From: Lachnospiraceae bacterium
GTDB lineage: Bacteria > Bacillota > Clostridia > Lachnospirales > Lachnospiraceae
Direction: 5' to 3'
DNA length: 57,832 nt
Assembly (NCBI GenBank): GCA_022790615.1
Contig: JAAVXK010000078.1
Location: 1 to 57,832, forward strand
The position numbers and the translations under genes are program-made. The notes under the pieces were generated by a model, which saw only the letters and a program-made list of their open reading frames with translations, was not told the DNA's origin and searched no databases. Shown in pieces: positions 1-9,060 of this stretch. Numbering within the stretch: the stretch's first letter is position 1; every line of letters starts with the position of its first letter.

Positions 1-279
1 CTTCCTTTTGTAAAAGGCGAGAGTAAGGCGACTACAATAGGAAACGTGGAGGCTGTGCAGATTGCAATACGAAATGATACGGGTATAGAGTTTGCACCGG
101 TTTCGGAATCTCCGTTTTTCAATTATATAAGTGCGGAGAGGGAACATGAAGTCTGGTTTGAGGATGTGCGCAGCCTGAGGCAGAAATATGCGCTCATAGA
201 CGAGTTCGGCCTGAAAGGTATCGGGGTCTGGCAGCTTATGAGATTGTACAGGGCTATGTGGTATGAATATTTTGGATAG
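1..279 (+). CDS. C-terminal part of a glycoside hydrolase family 18-like (YaaH/YdhD type) protein, truncated by window start
   Basis: Frame open from base 1; C-term VWFEDVRSLRQKYALIDEFGLKGIGVWQL resembles the end of spore-type GH18 proteins. Confidence 0.65.
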   Translation, partial: LPFVKGESKATTIGNVEAVQIAIRNDTGIEFAPVSESPFFNYISAEREHEVWFEDVRSLRQKYALIDEFGLKGIGVWQLMRLYRAMWYEYFG

Positions 280-308
280 ATTGCAATTGAGTATGGCTAT
301 TTATTTTT

Positions 309-358
309 GGTTTTGGTATACTATATTTATCATGGATAGGGTGTACCAAAACCCTATC
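309..358. promoter_or_regulatory. Overlapping inverted repeats upstream of toxin-antitoxin genes (putative operator)
   Basis: GGTTTTGGTA (309-318) / TACCAAAACC (344-353), overlapping GATAGGG (335-341) / CCCTATC (352-358). Confidence 0.5.
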
Positions 359-380
359 ACATATGAAAGGCGGACGTAAT

Positions 381-614
381 ATGAGTAATAAAGAGCGTGT
401 GATGCAACTAATTGATGAGATACCGGATTATAAACTAATATATGTCATTGATATGTTAAACAGTATAAAAAGTCTGCTTGTTGAAGAAGTCGAACCTGAT
501 AAATGGGATTTGCAAATGATAAAACAGGCAAAAGAGGAGAATGACGGCGAAACGGTCTCATTTGAAGAAATGCTTGCAAAGGATGGACTCACATATGAAG
601 ACTTACAAGATTAA
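381..614 (+). CDS. Antitoxin-like small protein of a RelE-type toxin-antitoxin pair
   Basis: Small acidic protein directly upstream of a RelE-like reading frame and overlapping it; start at ATG 381 after AGGCGG. Confidence 0.6.
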   Translation: MSNKERVMQLIDEIPDYKLIYVIDMLNSIKSLLVEEVEPDKWDLQMIKQAKEENDGETVSFEEMLAKDGLTYEDLQD

Positions 615-848
615 ATTTGAAAAAGCTGCTCAAAAATTCCTTGATAAACAAGATAAAACTCAACGCTTAAGGCTGTATAAAGCAATTTATAAATTGCCAA
701 GCGGGACGGATATAAAAAGTTAAGCGGACATAATTTGTATCGTTTACGCGTAGGCAATTATCGAATAATATATATGATTGATAATGAAATACGATTAATC
801 AATATTAAGAATATAGATAATCGAGGCGATGTTTATAAACAATATTAG
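595..848 (+). pseudogene. RelE/ParE-family toxin, split by a 1-nt frameshift in an A-run
   Basis: MKTYKIKFEKAAQKFLDKQDKTQRLRLYKAIYKLPSGTDIK then, in the -1 frame, KLSGHNLYRLRVGNYRIIYMIDNEIRLINIKNIDNRGDVYKQY; A5 run at about 715-719 where A6 would restore the frame. Confidence 0.75.
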
Positions 849-961
849 TAGATTTATACCGGTAGTCGAAAACACTGACCGTTCAGTATAAAAAATAATA
901 TGTAATATGCTATCATTGATAGTCAATATATTCAGCAAAATGCTTATGGGAGAATTATTTT

Positions 962-2062
962 ATGTACGATTATCTGATTGTAGGTGCGGGCCTGTTCGGA
1001 GCAGTGTTTGCACATGAGATGACGGAACAGGGAAAGACGTGCCTTGTGATTGATAAGAGGAATCATATAGGAGGAAATATATATACGGAGGAGATGGAGG
1101 GAATCCATGTCCACCGATACGGGGCGCATATTTTCCATACCAGCAACAAGAAAGTATGGGATTATGTCAACAGGTTTGCTGAGTTCAACAGGTACACAAA
1201 CTGCCCTGTCGCAAGATATAAGGATGAGCTTTACAACCTGCCGTTTAATATGAATACGTTTAACAAGCTGTGGGGCGTGGTGACGCCGGACGAGGCGAGG
1301 GCGAAGATTGCCGGACAGGTGAAGGAAGCCGGAATCACCGAGCCGTCAAATCTTGAGGAACAGGCAATTTCCCTGGTAGGGAAAGATATATACGAAAAGC
1401 TTGTCAAGGGATATACCGAAAAACAGTGGGGTAAGAGGGCGACGCAGCTGCCGTCATTTATTATTAAACGTCTTCCTGTCAGAATGATATATGACAACAA
1501 TTACTTTAACGACCTGTATCAGGGAATTCCCATCGGCGGGTATACGAAGATGGTTGAGAAGATGCTTGAGGGCGTCGAGGTAAGGCTTGCATGCGATTAT
1601 TTTGCCGGTAGGGATGAATATGACGCTGTTGCCCGAAAGACGGTTTTCACCGGAATGATTGACGAGTATTATGATTACTGTTATGGAGAGCTCGAATACA
1701 GGAGTTTAAGATTTGAGACCGAAACGCTTGACGTGGATAACTATCAGGGAAATGCAGTTGTCAATTATACGGAGTACGAGGTGCCGTACACAAGAATTAT
1801 AGAACATAAGCATTTTGAATATGCGGATACGGAAAAGACCGTGGTGACGCGCGAATATCCCGCTGACTGGAAACGCGGCGACGAGCCGTATTATCCTATG
1901 AATGATGAGAAAAATAATGCTCTGTATGCTAAATACAGGGAGCTTGCAGATAGGGAAGATAAAGTTATATTTGGCGGAAGGCTTGGGATGTATCGGTATT
2001 TTGATATGCACAATGTAATCGACGAGGCGCTTAAGACCGTAGACAGCGAGTTGGATATATAA
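962..2062 (+). CDS. glf: UDP-galactopyranose mutase
   Basis: N-term FAD motif MYDYLIVGAGLFGAVFAHE; HRYGAHIFHTSNKKVWDYV; GYTEKQWG. Confidence 0.95.
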   Translation: MYDYLIVGAGLFGAVFAHEMTEQGKTCLVIDKRNHIGGNIYTEEMEGIHVHRYGAHIFHTSNKKVWDYVNRFAEFNRYTNCPVARYKDELYNLPFNMNTFNKLWGVVTPDEARAKIAGQVKEAGITEPSNLEEQAISLVGKDIYEKLVKGYTEKQWGKRATQLPSFIIKRLPVRMIYDNNYFNDLYQGIPIGGYTKMVEKMLEGVEVRLACDYFAGRDEYDAVARKTVFTGMIDEYYDYCYGELEYRSLRFETETLDVDNYQGNAVVNYTEYEVPYTRIIEHKHFEYADTEKTVVTREYPADWKRGDEPYYPMNDEKNNALYAKYRELADREDKVIFGGRLGMYRYFDMHNVIDEALKTVDSELDI

Positions 2063-2095
2063 TTGCTTATAAACTGAAATAATAAAAAAATATAG

Positions 2096-2142
2096 GCCGG
2101 GAAATTCCAAAACATTTGGGGTTTCCCGGCTGCTTTTGTCTT
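2096..2142 (+). terminator. Rho-independent terminator after glf
   Basis: GCCGGGAAA...TTTCCCGGC stem followed by TGCTTTTGTCTT. Confidence 0.7.
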
Positions 2143-2223
2143 GTAAACCGGATTAGTAAAAAAAATTGATTCAACTGTAATATTTATTGATAAATTCGTA
2201 GAGTATTAATAAGGAGGTGAAAA

Positions 2224-2778
2224 ATGGAGGACCGAATAATAATAAAGCTATTTTTTGAACGTTCCGAGGAGGCGGTTAAGGCTTTGGAAGAAAAATATGG
2301 AGCGTTATGTAAATATGTTGCAAATAAAATAGTGAATAATGAGCAGGACGCTTTGGAATGTGTGAATGACACTATGCTTGCAGTATGGAACAGAATACCG
2401 CCTGAAAACCCAGAACCATTAGTTGCGTATGTTTGCCGGATTGCAAAAAATAATGCTTTAAAAAAATACGAGTATTCGAATGCGGCTAAGAGAAAATCAT
2501 CATATGATATTGCTTTGGAAGAATTGGAGCAAACGCTTTGCAGCGATAATACGGTGGAGGATGAAGTGCTTATTCATGAATTAACGGAAACAATCAATAC
2601 ATTTCTTGGAGAACAGAAGGAGTTGGACCGCATCTTTTTTGTTAAAAGATATTGGTTTTCGGAATCTGTATCAGATATTGCCTTACAAAGTGGAAAAAGC
2701 ACTAATTATGTGACGGTTCATTTACACAGAATGAGAACAAAATTAAAAAAATATTTAAGAATGAGAGGGTTGATGTAA
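2224..2778 (+). CDS. RNA polymerase sigma factor, sigma-70/ECF-like
   Basis: Region 2-like ALEEKYGALCKYVANKIVNNEQDALECVNDTMLAVWN and region 4-like HTH at C-term; RBS AAGGAGGTG. Confidence 0.85.
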   Translation: MEDRIIIKLFFERSEEAVKALEEKYGALCKYVANKIVNNEQDALECVNDTMLAVWNRIPPENPEPLVAYVCRIAKNNALKKYEYSNAAKRKSSYDIALEELEQTLCSDNTVEDEVLIHELTETINTFLGEQKELDRIFFVKRYWFSESVSDIALQSGKSTNYVTVHLHRMRTKLKKYLRMRGLM

Positions 2779-3536
2779 TGAAAAAAAGCGATATTAAAAA
2801 AATGATTGATGAAATTGACGACAGATATGTGGAGGAGGCGTCCGGAAATATTAAAAATGCTGATAAAATTTACATAAGGCATTATAGTAAGATTGCAGTA
2901 GCGGCGTCAATATGTCTTTTAGTTGTCGGCTCCGGGGTTTCCGTACTGGCTGCAACTAACCCTGCAGTAAAGAGTTGGATTCGTTCCTTTTATGTAGAGG
3001 ATGTGGAAGAAGATTTTGGGCATGGAATTAAAATTACAAATGAAAGCATAAATACGGAAAATGTTTCGGATGAGGGAACAGAAGCTATAGCAGAATCGGA
3101 AGAAGTGGAATAAAAACAATATTATCTTATTTTAGATTATTTGCCTGAAGCGTATAAGTGTAAAGATAATGACACCAGTTGTTATTATGGCTCCAAGGGA
3201 GACACAGATTTCTTTCAGATAGCTTTTTTTCATCTGCAGGCTGACTTTACGAATATTCTTTCGGGGTCGGAACAGACCGAAAAGTATGAAACGAATGCCG
3301 GAACCGCATATATTGCATCAAGCAAATATGAAAACAGAGTATGGATTATGTTCAGCGGTACTGATTATATGATGGAGCTCAGGGATAGAAATAAGGTACT
3401 GTCAAATAAAGAGATTTATAAAATAATTGACGGAGCGCGCCTGAGCGGGGAAACGCCTTCTGTACTATATGATTCCATTGAGTGGACAGAAGAATTACAG
3501 GAGTCATACGTAAAACAGATAGAAAGTTACAAATAA
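2778..3536 (+). pseudogene. DUF4367/anti-sigma-like membrane protein interrupted by one in-frame TAA
   Basis: ORFs 2778-3113 and 3141-3536 are in the same frame; read-through gives ESEEVE*KQYYLILDYLPEAYKCKDND, with TM segment and YLPE..Y motif present. Confidence 0.7.
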
Positions 3537-3578
3537 AACACAATATACATTTATCTGGTTTGCATTATAATATATGCC

Positions 3579-5030
3579 TCAGGCTTTCCGGCCCGGGGCA
3601 TATGTTATCATTAATTCCCCCAAACATACAAAGAAACAGAACGCTAACAGCGACTGCATAGGGAGCAGTATACATTCTGTGAGCGACGATATGATAAAAG
3701 AAATAACGATTAGCATTGGGAACGCGGCAGTTTTGCGTTTGTCATGATATCTTATATAGTAGTGCAGCGAATATATTAATGTAAATATACAGAGTAATAT
3801 ATATGCAATCGAGGCGCCAAGCCCATACGAGTATGCAATCTGCAGGGCGTTATTGTGCGCATTTACGACATATGTGCCGTTCACTTTCCTTCCATATTTT
3901 TCATGACCCTTAAAATCAATGTGTTTTAAATACTCCTTGTATATACTGATTCGTCCGTTGAGAATTATATCCAGTGTCGCGCCCTCACCAAATACCGAGA
4001 GAAGTCTTGAAATAGGCGAAGGTTCATCTGCGACGTCTTTTACCGCTTGTTCAACATCTTTTTCAATGTCCTTTATAACATCCCTGTCTGCAGTATCCTT
4101 ATCCGAAGCGGATGCATCCGGCGTGTTTGCGGTATCGTCCTGGGACGATGCATAACATACTCCCGGAGTGCTGTATTCTGCAGTGAACAGCCTGTCCCTC
4201 TCAAACACAATCGGTTTATTTATCAGATTCGGTACGGTTGCAAGCAGCAGGTATGATACGGCAAACGACGCGGCGACAGCCGCGGCCGTTGAGAGGATAT
4301 ATTTTAATAAGGGATTATTTTTACGTCTCGTATATACTGCCCTGAAAATAAACCATACAATGGATATGAATGCAATTGTAAGAAACGACGTACGCGCGGC
4401 GGTCAAATATAAGAACATAGTAGCCGTTCCAAGTTCAGCCCCTATAATAATACACTTTTTAATATCCTTAGAACGCCCTATGCAGTAATCAAGCTTCGTC
4501 AGAAGACATGCCCAGACCGTTATAAGGAATATGCCGTATACGTTCGGGTTTGCCGACAGTCCCGAATAGCGTATGCCGGACGTATAGGGACGGAACAAAA
4601 AACAAACAAGCGAAGCGCCGATAAACCCCGTCTCAATGGCGAGTAAAAATATTTCAAAGAGTTTTCCGCGTTCCTTTGAGCCGTACTGTTGAAGCACGGC
4701 AAACAGACCTGTAAACAGAATCAGTAATGTCAGGCTCAGGTAACAATATTTTTTGCTTACCACAATATCAGAATACAGCATTAACAGACACATGGCGCTC
4801 CATAAAGTTATTAATATATAATTAAATGATAAGCGTCTTCTGGCGCGGCATTTGTATGGGATGAAGTAGAACATAAAAATAAGGGCGAGCATAATAAGCG
4901 TAAACAGTATTGAATATTCAGCATAGTTCTCTTTTATCGCTTTTACCCTTACGACAAGCTGCAGAAGCATTACGCCCCATATGGGGAGTAAAAGAATCAA
5001 GTATAGTAAATTTATTTTAAAACGTCTCAT
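3579..5030 (-). CDS. O-antigen ligase-like polymerase/ligase membrane protein
   Basis: Multiple TM segments; Wzy_C-like GLSANPNVYGIFLITVWA and NAHNNALQIAYSYG motifs. Confidence 0.75.
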   Translation of the reverse strand: MRRFKINLLYLILLLPIWGVMLLQLVVRVKAIKENYAEYSILFTLIMLALIFMFYFIPYKCRARRRLSFNYILITLWSAMCLLMLYSDIVVSKKYCYLSLTLLILFTGLFAVLQQYGSKERGKLFEIFLLAIETGFIGASLVCFLFRPYTSGIRYSGLSANPNVYGIFLITVWACLLTKLDYCIGRSKDIKKCIIIGAELGTATMFLYLTAARTSFLTIAFISIVWFIFRAVYTRRKNNPLLKYILSTAAAVAASFAVSYLLLATVPNLINKPIVFERDRLFTAEYSTPGVCYASSQDDTANTPDASASDKDTADRDVIKDIEKDVEQAVKDVADEPSPISRLLSVFGEGATLDIILNGRISIYKEYLKHIDFKGHEKYGRKVNGTYVVNAHNNALQIAYSYGLGASIAYILLCIFTLIYSLHYYIRYHDKRKTAAFPMLIVISFIISSLTECILLPMQSLLAFCFFVCLGELMITYAPGRKA

Positions 5031-5320
5031 ATTACTCACGTCTCCAATATCAATAATATATATAAAAGCACACATTGTATTGCTTATTTATGGTAAAATG
5101 TATATACAGTATACAATGAATTAAATATATCTTCAAGGGCATATAAAAAATAAAGAATGAAATTTACACAGCCAAAATTCCAAGACGCAGACTTCACAAA
5201 AAAAAAAGTTCATGCTATAATGTCCTCTAAAGCATGTTTTAATATGCATGATTCAAAAAAATTTTGATATCACGATGCATTTATTCTATATTTAATAATT
5301 ATATATTACAGGAGGATATT

Positions 5321-7615
5321 ATGGTTAAATTAAGCAACGGGGGAGCATACCTCATCAACGGATGTGACATTATCGAGGACGGACCGCAGGCGGCGGCAGA
5401 AGCTGCGTCAAAGACGGGCTTTACGGGAACAAAGGAAGATGCGGCGAAGAATACGATAGCATATTCGATTCTTGAATCGCACAATACTTCAGGAAACATG
5501 AATGAGCTTACCATAAAATTTGATAAGCTTACCTCACATGATATAACATTTGTCGGAATCATTCAGACGGCGAGGGCGTCGGGGCTTGAGAAATTTCCGA
5601 TTCCATATGTGCTGACGAATTGTCATAACAGTCTTTGTGCAGTTGGCGGAACCATCAATGAAGACGACCATATGTTTGGATTGACATGTGCAAAAAAATA
5701 CGGCGGTATGTATGTTCCGCCGCATCAGGCGGTTATCCACCAGTTTGCGAGGGAGATGCTCGCAGAGTGCGGTAAGATGATACTTGGCTCTGACAGCCAT
5801 ACCCGTTATGGCGCGCTTGGAACAATGGCTGTCGGCGAGGGAGGGCCGGAGCTTGTGAAGCAGCTTCTCTCTAAGACATACGACATTAAAATGCCGGGAG
5901 TTGTGGCTGTATATATGACCGGGGAGCCGGCAAAAGGAGTAGGTCCGCAGGACGTGGCGCTCGCTATAATAAAAGCTGTTTTCGCAAACGGCTATGTCAA
6001 TAACAAGGTAATGGAGTTCGTGGGACCGGGCGTTGAAAACTTAAGTGCAGATTTCAGAATAGGCGTCGACGTAATGACGACCGAGACGACATGTCTTTCT
6101 TCAATATGGAAAACGGATGATAAAATTAAGGAGTTTTATGATATTCATGGACGAGGCGAAGCGTACAGGGAACTTAATCCGGGTGAGGTTTCCTATTATG
6201 ACGGAGTGGTGTATGTTGCGCTTGACAAGATTAAGCCGATGATTGCCATGCCGTTCCACCCGAGCAACGCGTATACGATAGAGGAAGTAAATAATAACCT
6301 TATGGACGTGCTTGAGGATTGTGAGAAGAAAGCGCTTGTAAGTCTTGACGGGCAGGTTGACTATTCCCTGAAAGATAAGGTAAGGGACGGAAGGCTTTAT
6401 GTTGAACAGGGTATTATCGCCGGATGTGCCGGAGGCGGATTTGAAAACATATGCGACGCGGCTGACATTCTTAAAGGAAAGAGCATAGGCGCGGATGAAT
6501 TTACGCTAAGCATATATCCTGCAAGTACGCCGATATATATGGAGCTTGCTAAGAATGGAAGGCTTGCAGACCTTATGTCGACGGGAGCAATCGTCAAGAC
6601 GGCTTTCTGCGGACCGTGTTTTGGCGCGGGTGATACGCCGGCAAACAATGCGTTCAGTATAAGGCACTCGACGAGGAACTTCCCTAACAGGGAGGGCTCT
6701 AAGCTCCAGAACGGACAGATATCTTCGGTTGCCCTTATGGATGCGCGCTCCATCGCGGCCACGGCTGCAAACAAGGGATATCTTACGGCGGCGACCGACA
6801 TTGACGTAGAATTTACTTCACCGAAATATTTCTTTGATAAGACGATATACGAGAACAGGGTATTTGACAGTAAGGGAATTGCGGACCCGTCGCAGGAAAT
6901 AAAATTCGGTCCTAACATTAAGGACTGGCCGAAGATGATAGAGCTGACGGACGACATTATGCTTAAGGTAGTATCGGAGATTCATGACCCTGTGACGACA
7001 ACGGATGAGCTTATTCCTTCGGGAGAGACCTCGTCGTACCGCTCAAACCCTCTGGGACTTGCAGAGTTTGCGCTTTCAAGAAAAGACCCGGCATATGTCG
7101 GCAGGGCAAAGCAGGTCAGGGATGCAGAGGAAGCAAGACAGGCGGGAACATGTCCGTGCGAGTCGGAATTTGCCGATGCATTCAAGGCGGTTAAGGCCGA
7201 TGCAAGGTTTGCAGACGTGAATCCGGCGGAAGTAGGCTTGGGAAGTACAATTTTTGCAGTTAAGCCGGGCGACGGCTCGGCAAGGGAGCAGGCTGCGTCA
7301 TGCCAGAGGGTGCTTGGAGGGCTTGCCAATATTGCAAATGAATACGCGACGAAGAGATACCGCTCCAACCTTATCAACTGGGGTATGCTGCCATTCCTGT
7401 ATGAAGGCGACGACAGCAGTCTTCCGTTTGCAAACGGGGATTATATATTCATTCCGGGAATCGCAGAAGCGGTTAAGACTGGAAAGGATGATATAGCCGC
7501 GTATGTAGTTAAGGACGGAGGGCTGGCTGAATGTAAGTTCAGTCTTGGAAGGCTTACCGATGATGAGAGGGCTATAATATTGAAAGGATGCCTTATCAAC
7601 TACAACAGAAATTAA
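5321..7615 (+). CDS. Aconitase-family hydratase
   Basis: [68 protein letters not shown] before ATG 5321. Confidence 0.85.
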   Translation: MVKLSNGGAYLINGCDIIEDGPQAAAEAASKTGFTGTKEDAAKNTIAYSILESHNTSGNMNELTIKFDKLTSHDITFVGIIQTARASGLEKFPIPYVLTNCHNSLCAVGGTINEDDHMFGLTCAKKYGGMYVPPHQAVIHQFAREMLAECGKMILGSDSHTRYGALGTMAVGEGGPELVKQLLSKTYDIKMPGVVAVYMTGEPAKGVGPQDVALAIIKAVFANGYVNNKVMEFVGPGVENLSADFRIGVDVMTTETTCLSSIWKTDDKIKEFYDIHGRGEAYRELNPGEVSYYDGVVYVALDKIKPMIAMPFHPSNAYTIEEVNNNLMDVLEDCEKKALVSLDGQVDYSLKDKVRDGRLYVEQGIIAGCAGGGFENICDAADILKGKSIGADEFTLSIYPASTPIYMELAKNGRLADLMSTGAIVKTAFCGPCFGAGDTPANNAFSIRHSTRNFPNREGSKLQNGQISSVALMDARSIAATAANKGYLTAATDIDVEFTSPKYFFDKTIYENRVFDSKGIADPSQEIKFGPNIKDWPKMIELTDDIMLKVVSEIHDPVTTTDELIPSGETSSYRSNPLGLAEFALSRKDPAYVGRAKQVRDAEEARQAGTCPCESEFADAFKAVKADARFADVNPAEVGLGSTIFAVKPGDGSAREQAASCQRVLGGLANIANEYATKRYRSNLINWGMLPFLYEGDDSSLPFANGDYIFIPGIAEAVKTGKDDIAAYVVKDGGLAECKFSLGRLTDDERAIILKGCLINYNRN

Positions 7616-7647
7616 TTTTAATAACTTATAATAGGGGAGATAATTGC

Positions 7648-8541
7648 ATGTTTGACAGGCTGAAAAATGAGATACGCAACCTGAGCGTAATAAATATACT
7701 GCTTTTGACTGTGGCCGGCGTGATAAATGCATTTGGCGTTATAATGTTTTTGTCGCCGGTGAAGCTGTATGACAGCGGTATTTCGGGTACGGCGATGCTG
7801 ATATCCAAACAGACGCCGGAATGGTGCAGTCTGTCGCTTACTCTCCTTGTTCTGAATATACCGATCTTTATATTCGGTCTCAGAAAACAGGGTTATACGT
7901 TTACGATATATTCCATATATACCGTAATGGTGTACGCTGTCACGGCGTGGCTTATAACGGATGTATTTCCGGTTGATGTGACAATCGCATCGCCGCTCGC
8001 ACAACAGGATTTGTTTCTGTGCGCTATATTCGGAGGCATAATATCAGGCTGCGGCAGCGGACTTACGGTAAGGTTTGGAGGGGCTATCGACGGCGTTGAC
8101 ATTCTCGGTGTGATGTTTGCGAAGAAGATTGGCATAAGCCTCGGAAGTTTTGTGATGATATACAACGTCATACTCTATGTCATATGCGGTATGACGCTTG
8201 ACAGCTGGATTCTCCCGCTGTATTCAATAGTTGCCTATGTGGCGGCCTCAAAGACGATTGATTACTGTGTGGAGGGATTTGACAGGTCGAAGGCGGCATT
8301 TATTATCACGACAAAGCCCGACGAGATATGCAGGGCGCTGACGGATGCATTTGAAAATGGGATAACTACGTTGGAGGCGAGGGGATATTATTCGGATTCC
8401 GAAAAAACGATGATATATTATGTTGTGAACCGTTTTCAGATTAGCCGCATGCGAAAGCTGATTCACGGTATTGACCCAAAGGCATATATAGCTATCAATG
8501 AGGTGTCCGACATATTCCATGCAAAAAATCCTGTCGATTAG
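7648..8541 (+). CDS. YitT family membrane protein
   Basis: N-term TM array; FGGAIDGVDILGVMFAKK; C-term DUF2179-like domain; RBS GGGGAG before ATG 7648. Confidence 0.85.
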   Translation: MFDRLKNEIRNLSVINILLLTVAGVINAFGVIMFLSPVKLYDSGISGTAMLISKQTPEWCSLSLTLLVLNIPIFIFGLRKQGYTFTIYSIYTVMVYAVTAWLITDVFPVDVTIASPLAQQDLFLCAIFGGIISGCGSGLTVRFGGAIDGVDILGVMFAKKIGISLGSFVMIYNVILYVICGMTLDSWILPLYSIVAYVAASKTIDYCVEGFDRSKAAFIITTKPDEICRALTDAFENGITTLEARGYYSDSEKTMIYYVVNRFQISRMRKLIHGIDPKAYIAINEVSDIFHAKNPVD

Positions 8542-8664
8542 CCGTGTAATGCGTTATAGATATTATATATATGCATATATCTTGCATTTGTAAAAATAGT
8601 ATGTTATTGTAAAAAAAATAATTTCATAATGTGTTCTTTGAACAATCGGAATGTGGTCAGCGTG

Positions 8665-8850
8665 TACTGCAAGGCTTGTCATAAGGAAAAGATTGCAATA
8701 TACGAGGATAATAGGGAATCCGGTGGGAATCCGGAGCAGTCACCTCTACTGTAACACTGACGGAAGGCTTATATACCACTGGCGCGCAAAGCTGCGCCGG
8801 GAAGGTGCCGGAAGGATGAAGTGGAGTCAGGAGACCTGCCATGTTCTGAA
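8665..8850 (+). ncRNA. Cobalamin (adenosylcobalamin-type) riboswitch
   Basis: GGGAATCCGGTGGGAATCCGGAGCAGTCACCTCTACTGTAAC and GGAGTCAGGAGACCTGCC conserved core elements; outer boundaries approximate. Confidence 0.9.
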
Positions 8851-8857
8851 TGAAGTT

Positions 8858-8889
8858 CTTTTTCCGGGTGAGGGAAAATATCTTTTTTT
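8858..8889 (+). terminator. Possible riboswitch-controlled intrinsic terminator
   Basis: CTTTTTCC-gggtga-GGGAAAA short stem followed by TATCTTTTTTTG. Confidence 0.45.
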
Positions 8890-9060
8890 GCTAAAGGAAT
8901 TATACTAGTGTTGCATAGTCATGGACTGTAGGGTTGAAACGCAGGGTATGACGGCAATGGCTTTTTTGCGTGCGCGGGAGGCAGAACAGTACGGCTGCCG
9001 CATTGCGGCGGCGCATGGATAGTGTATGGAGGCTGCGGGTAAAGAAAAGGCTTGGTGCAG

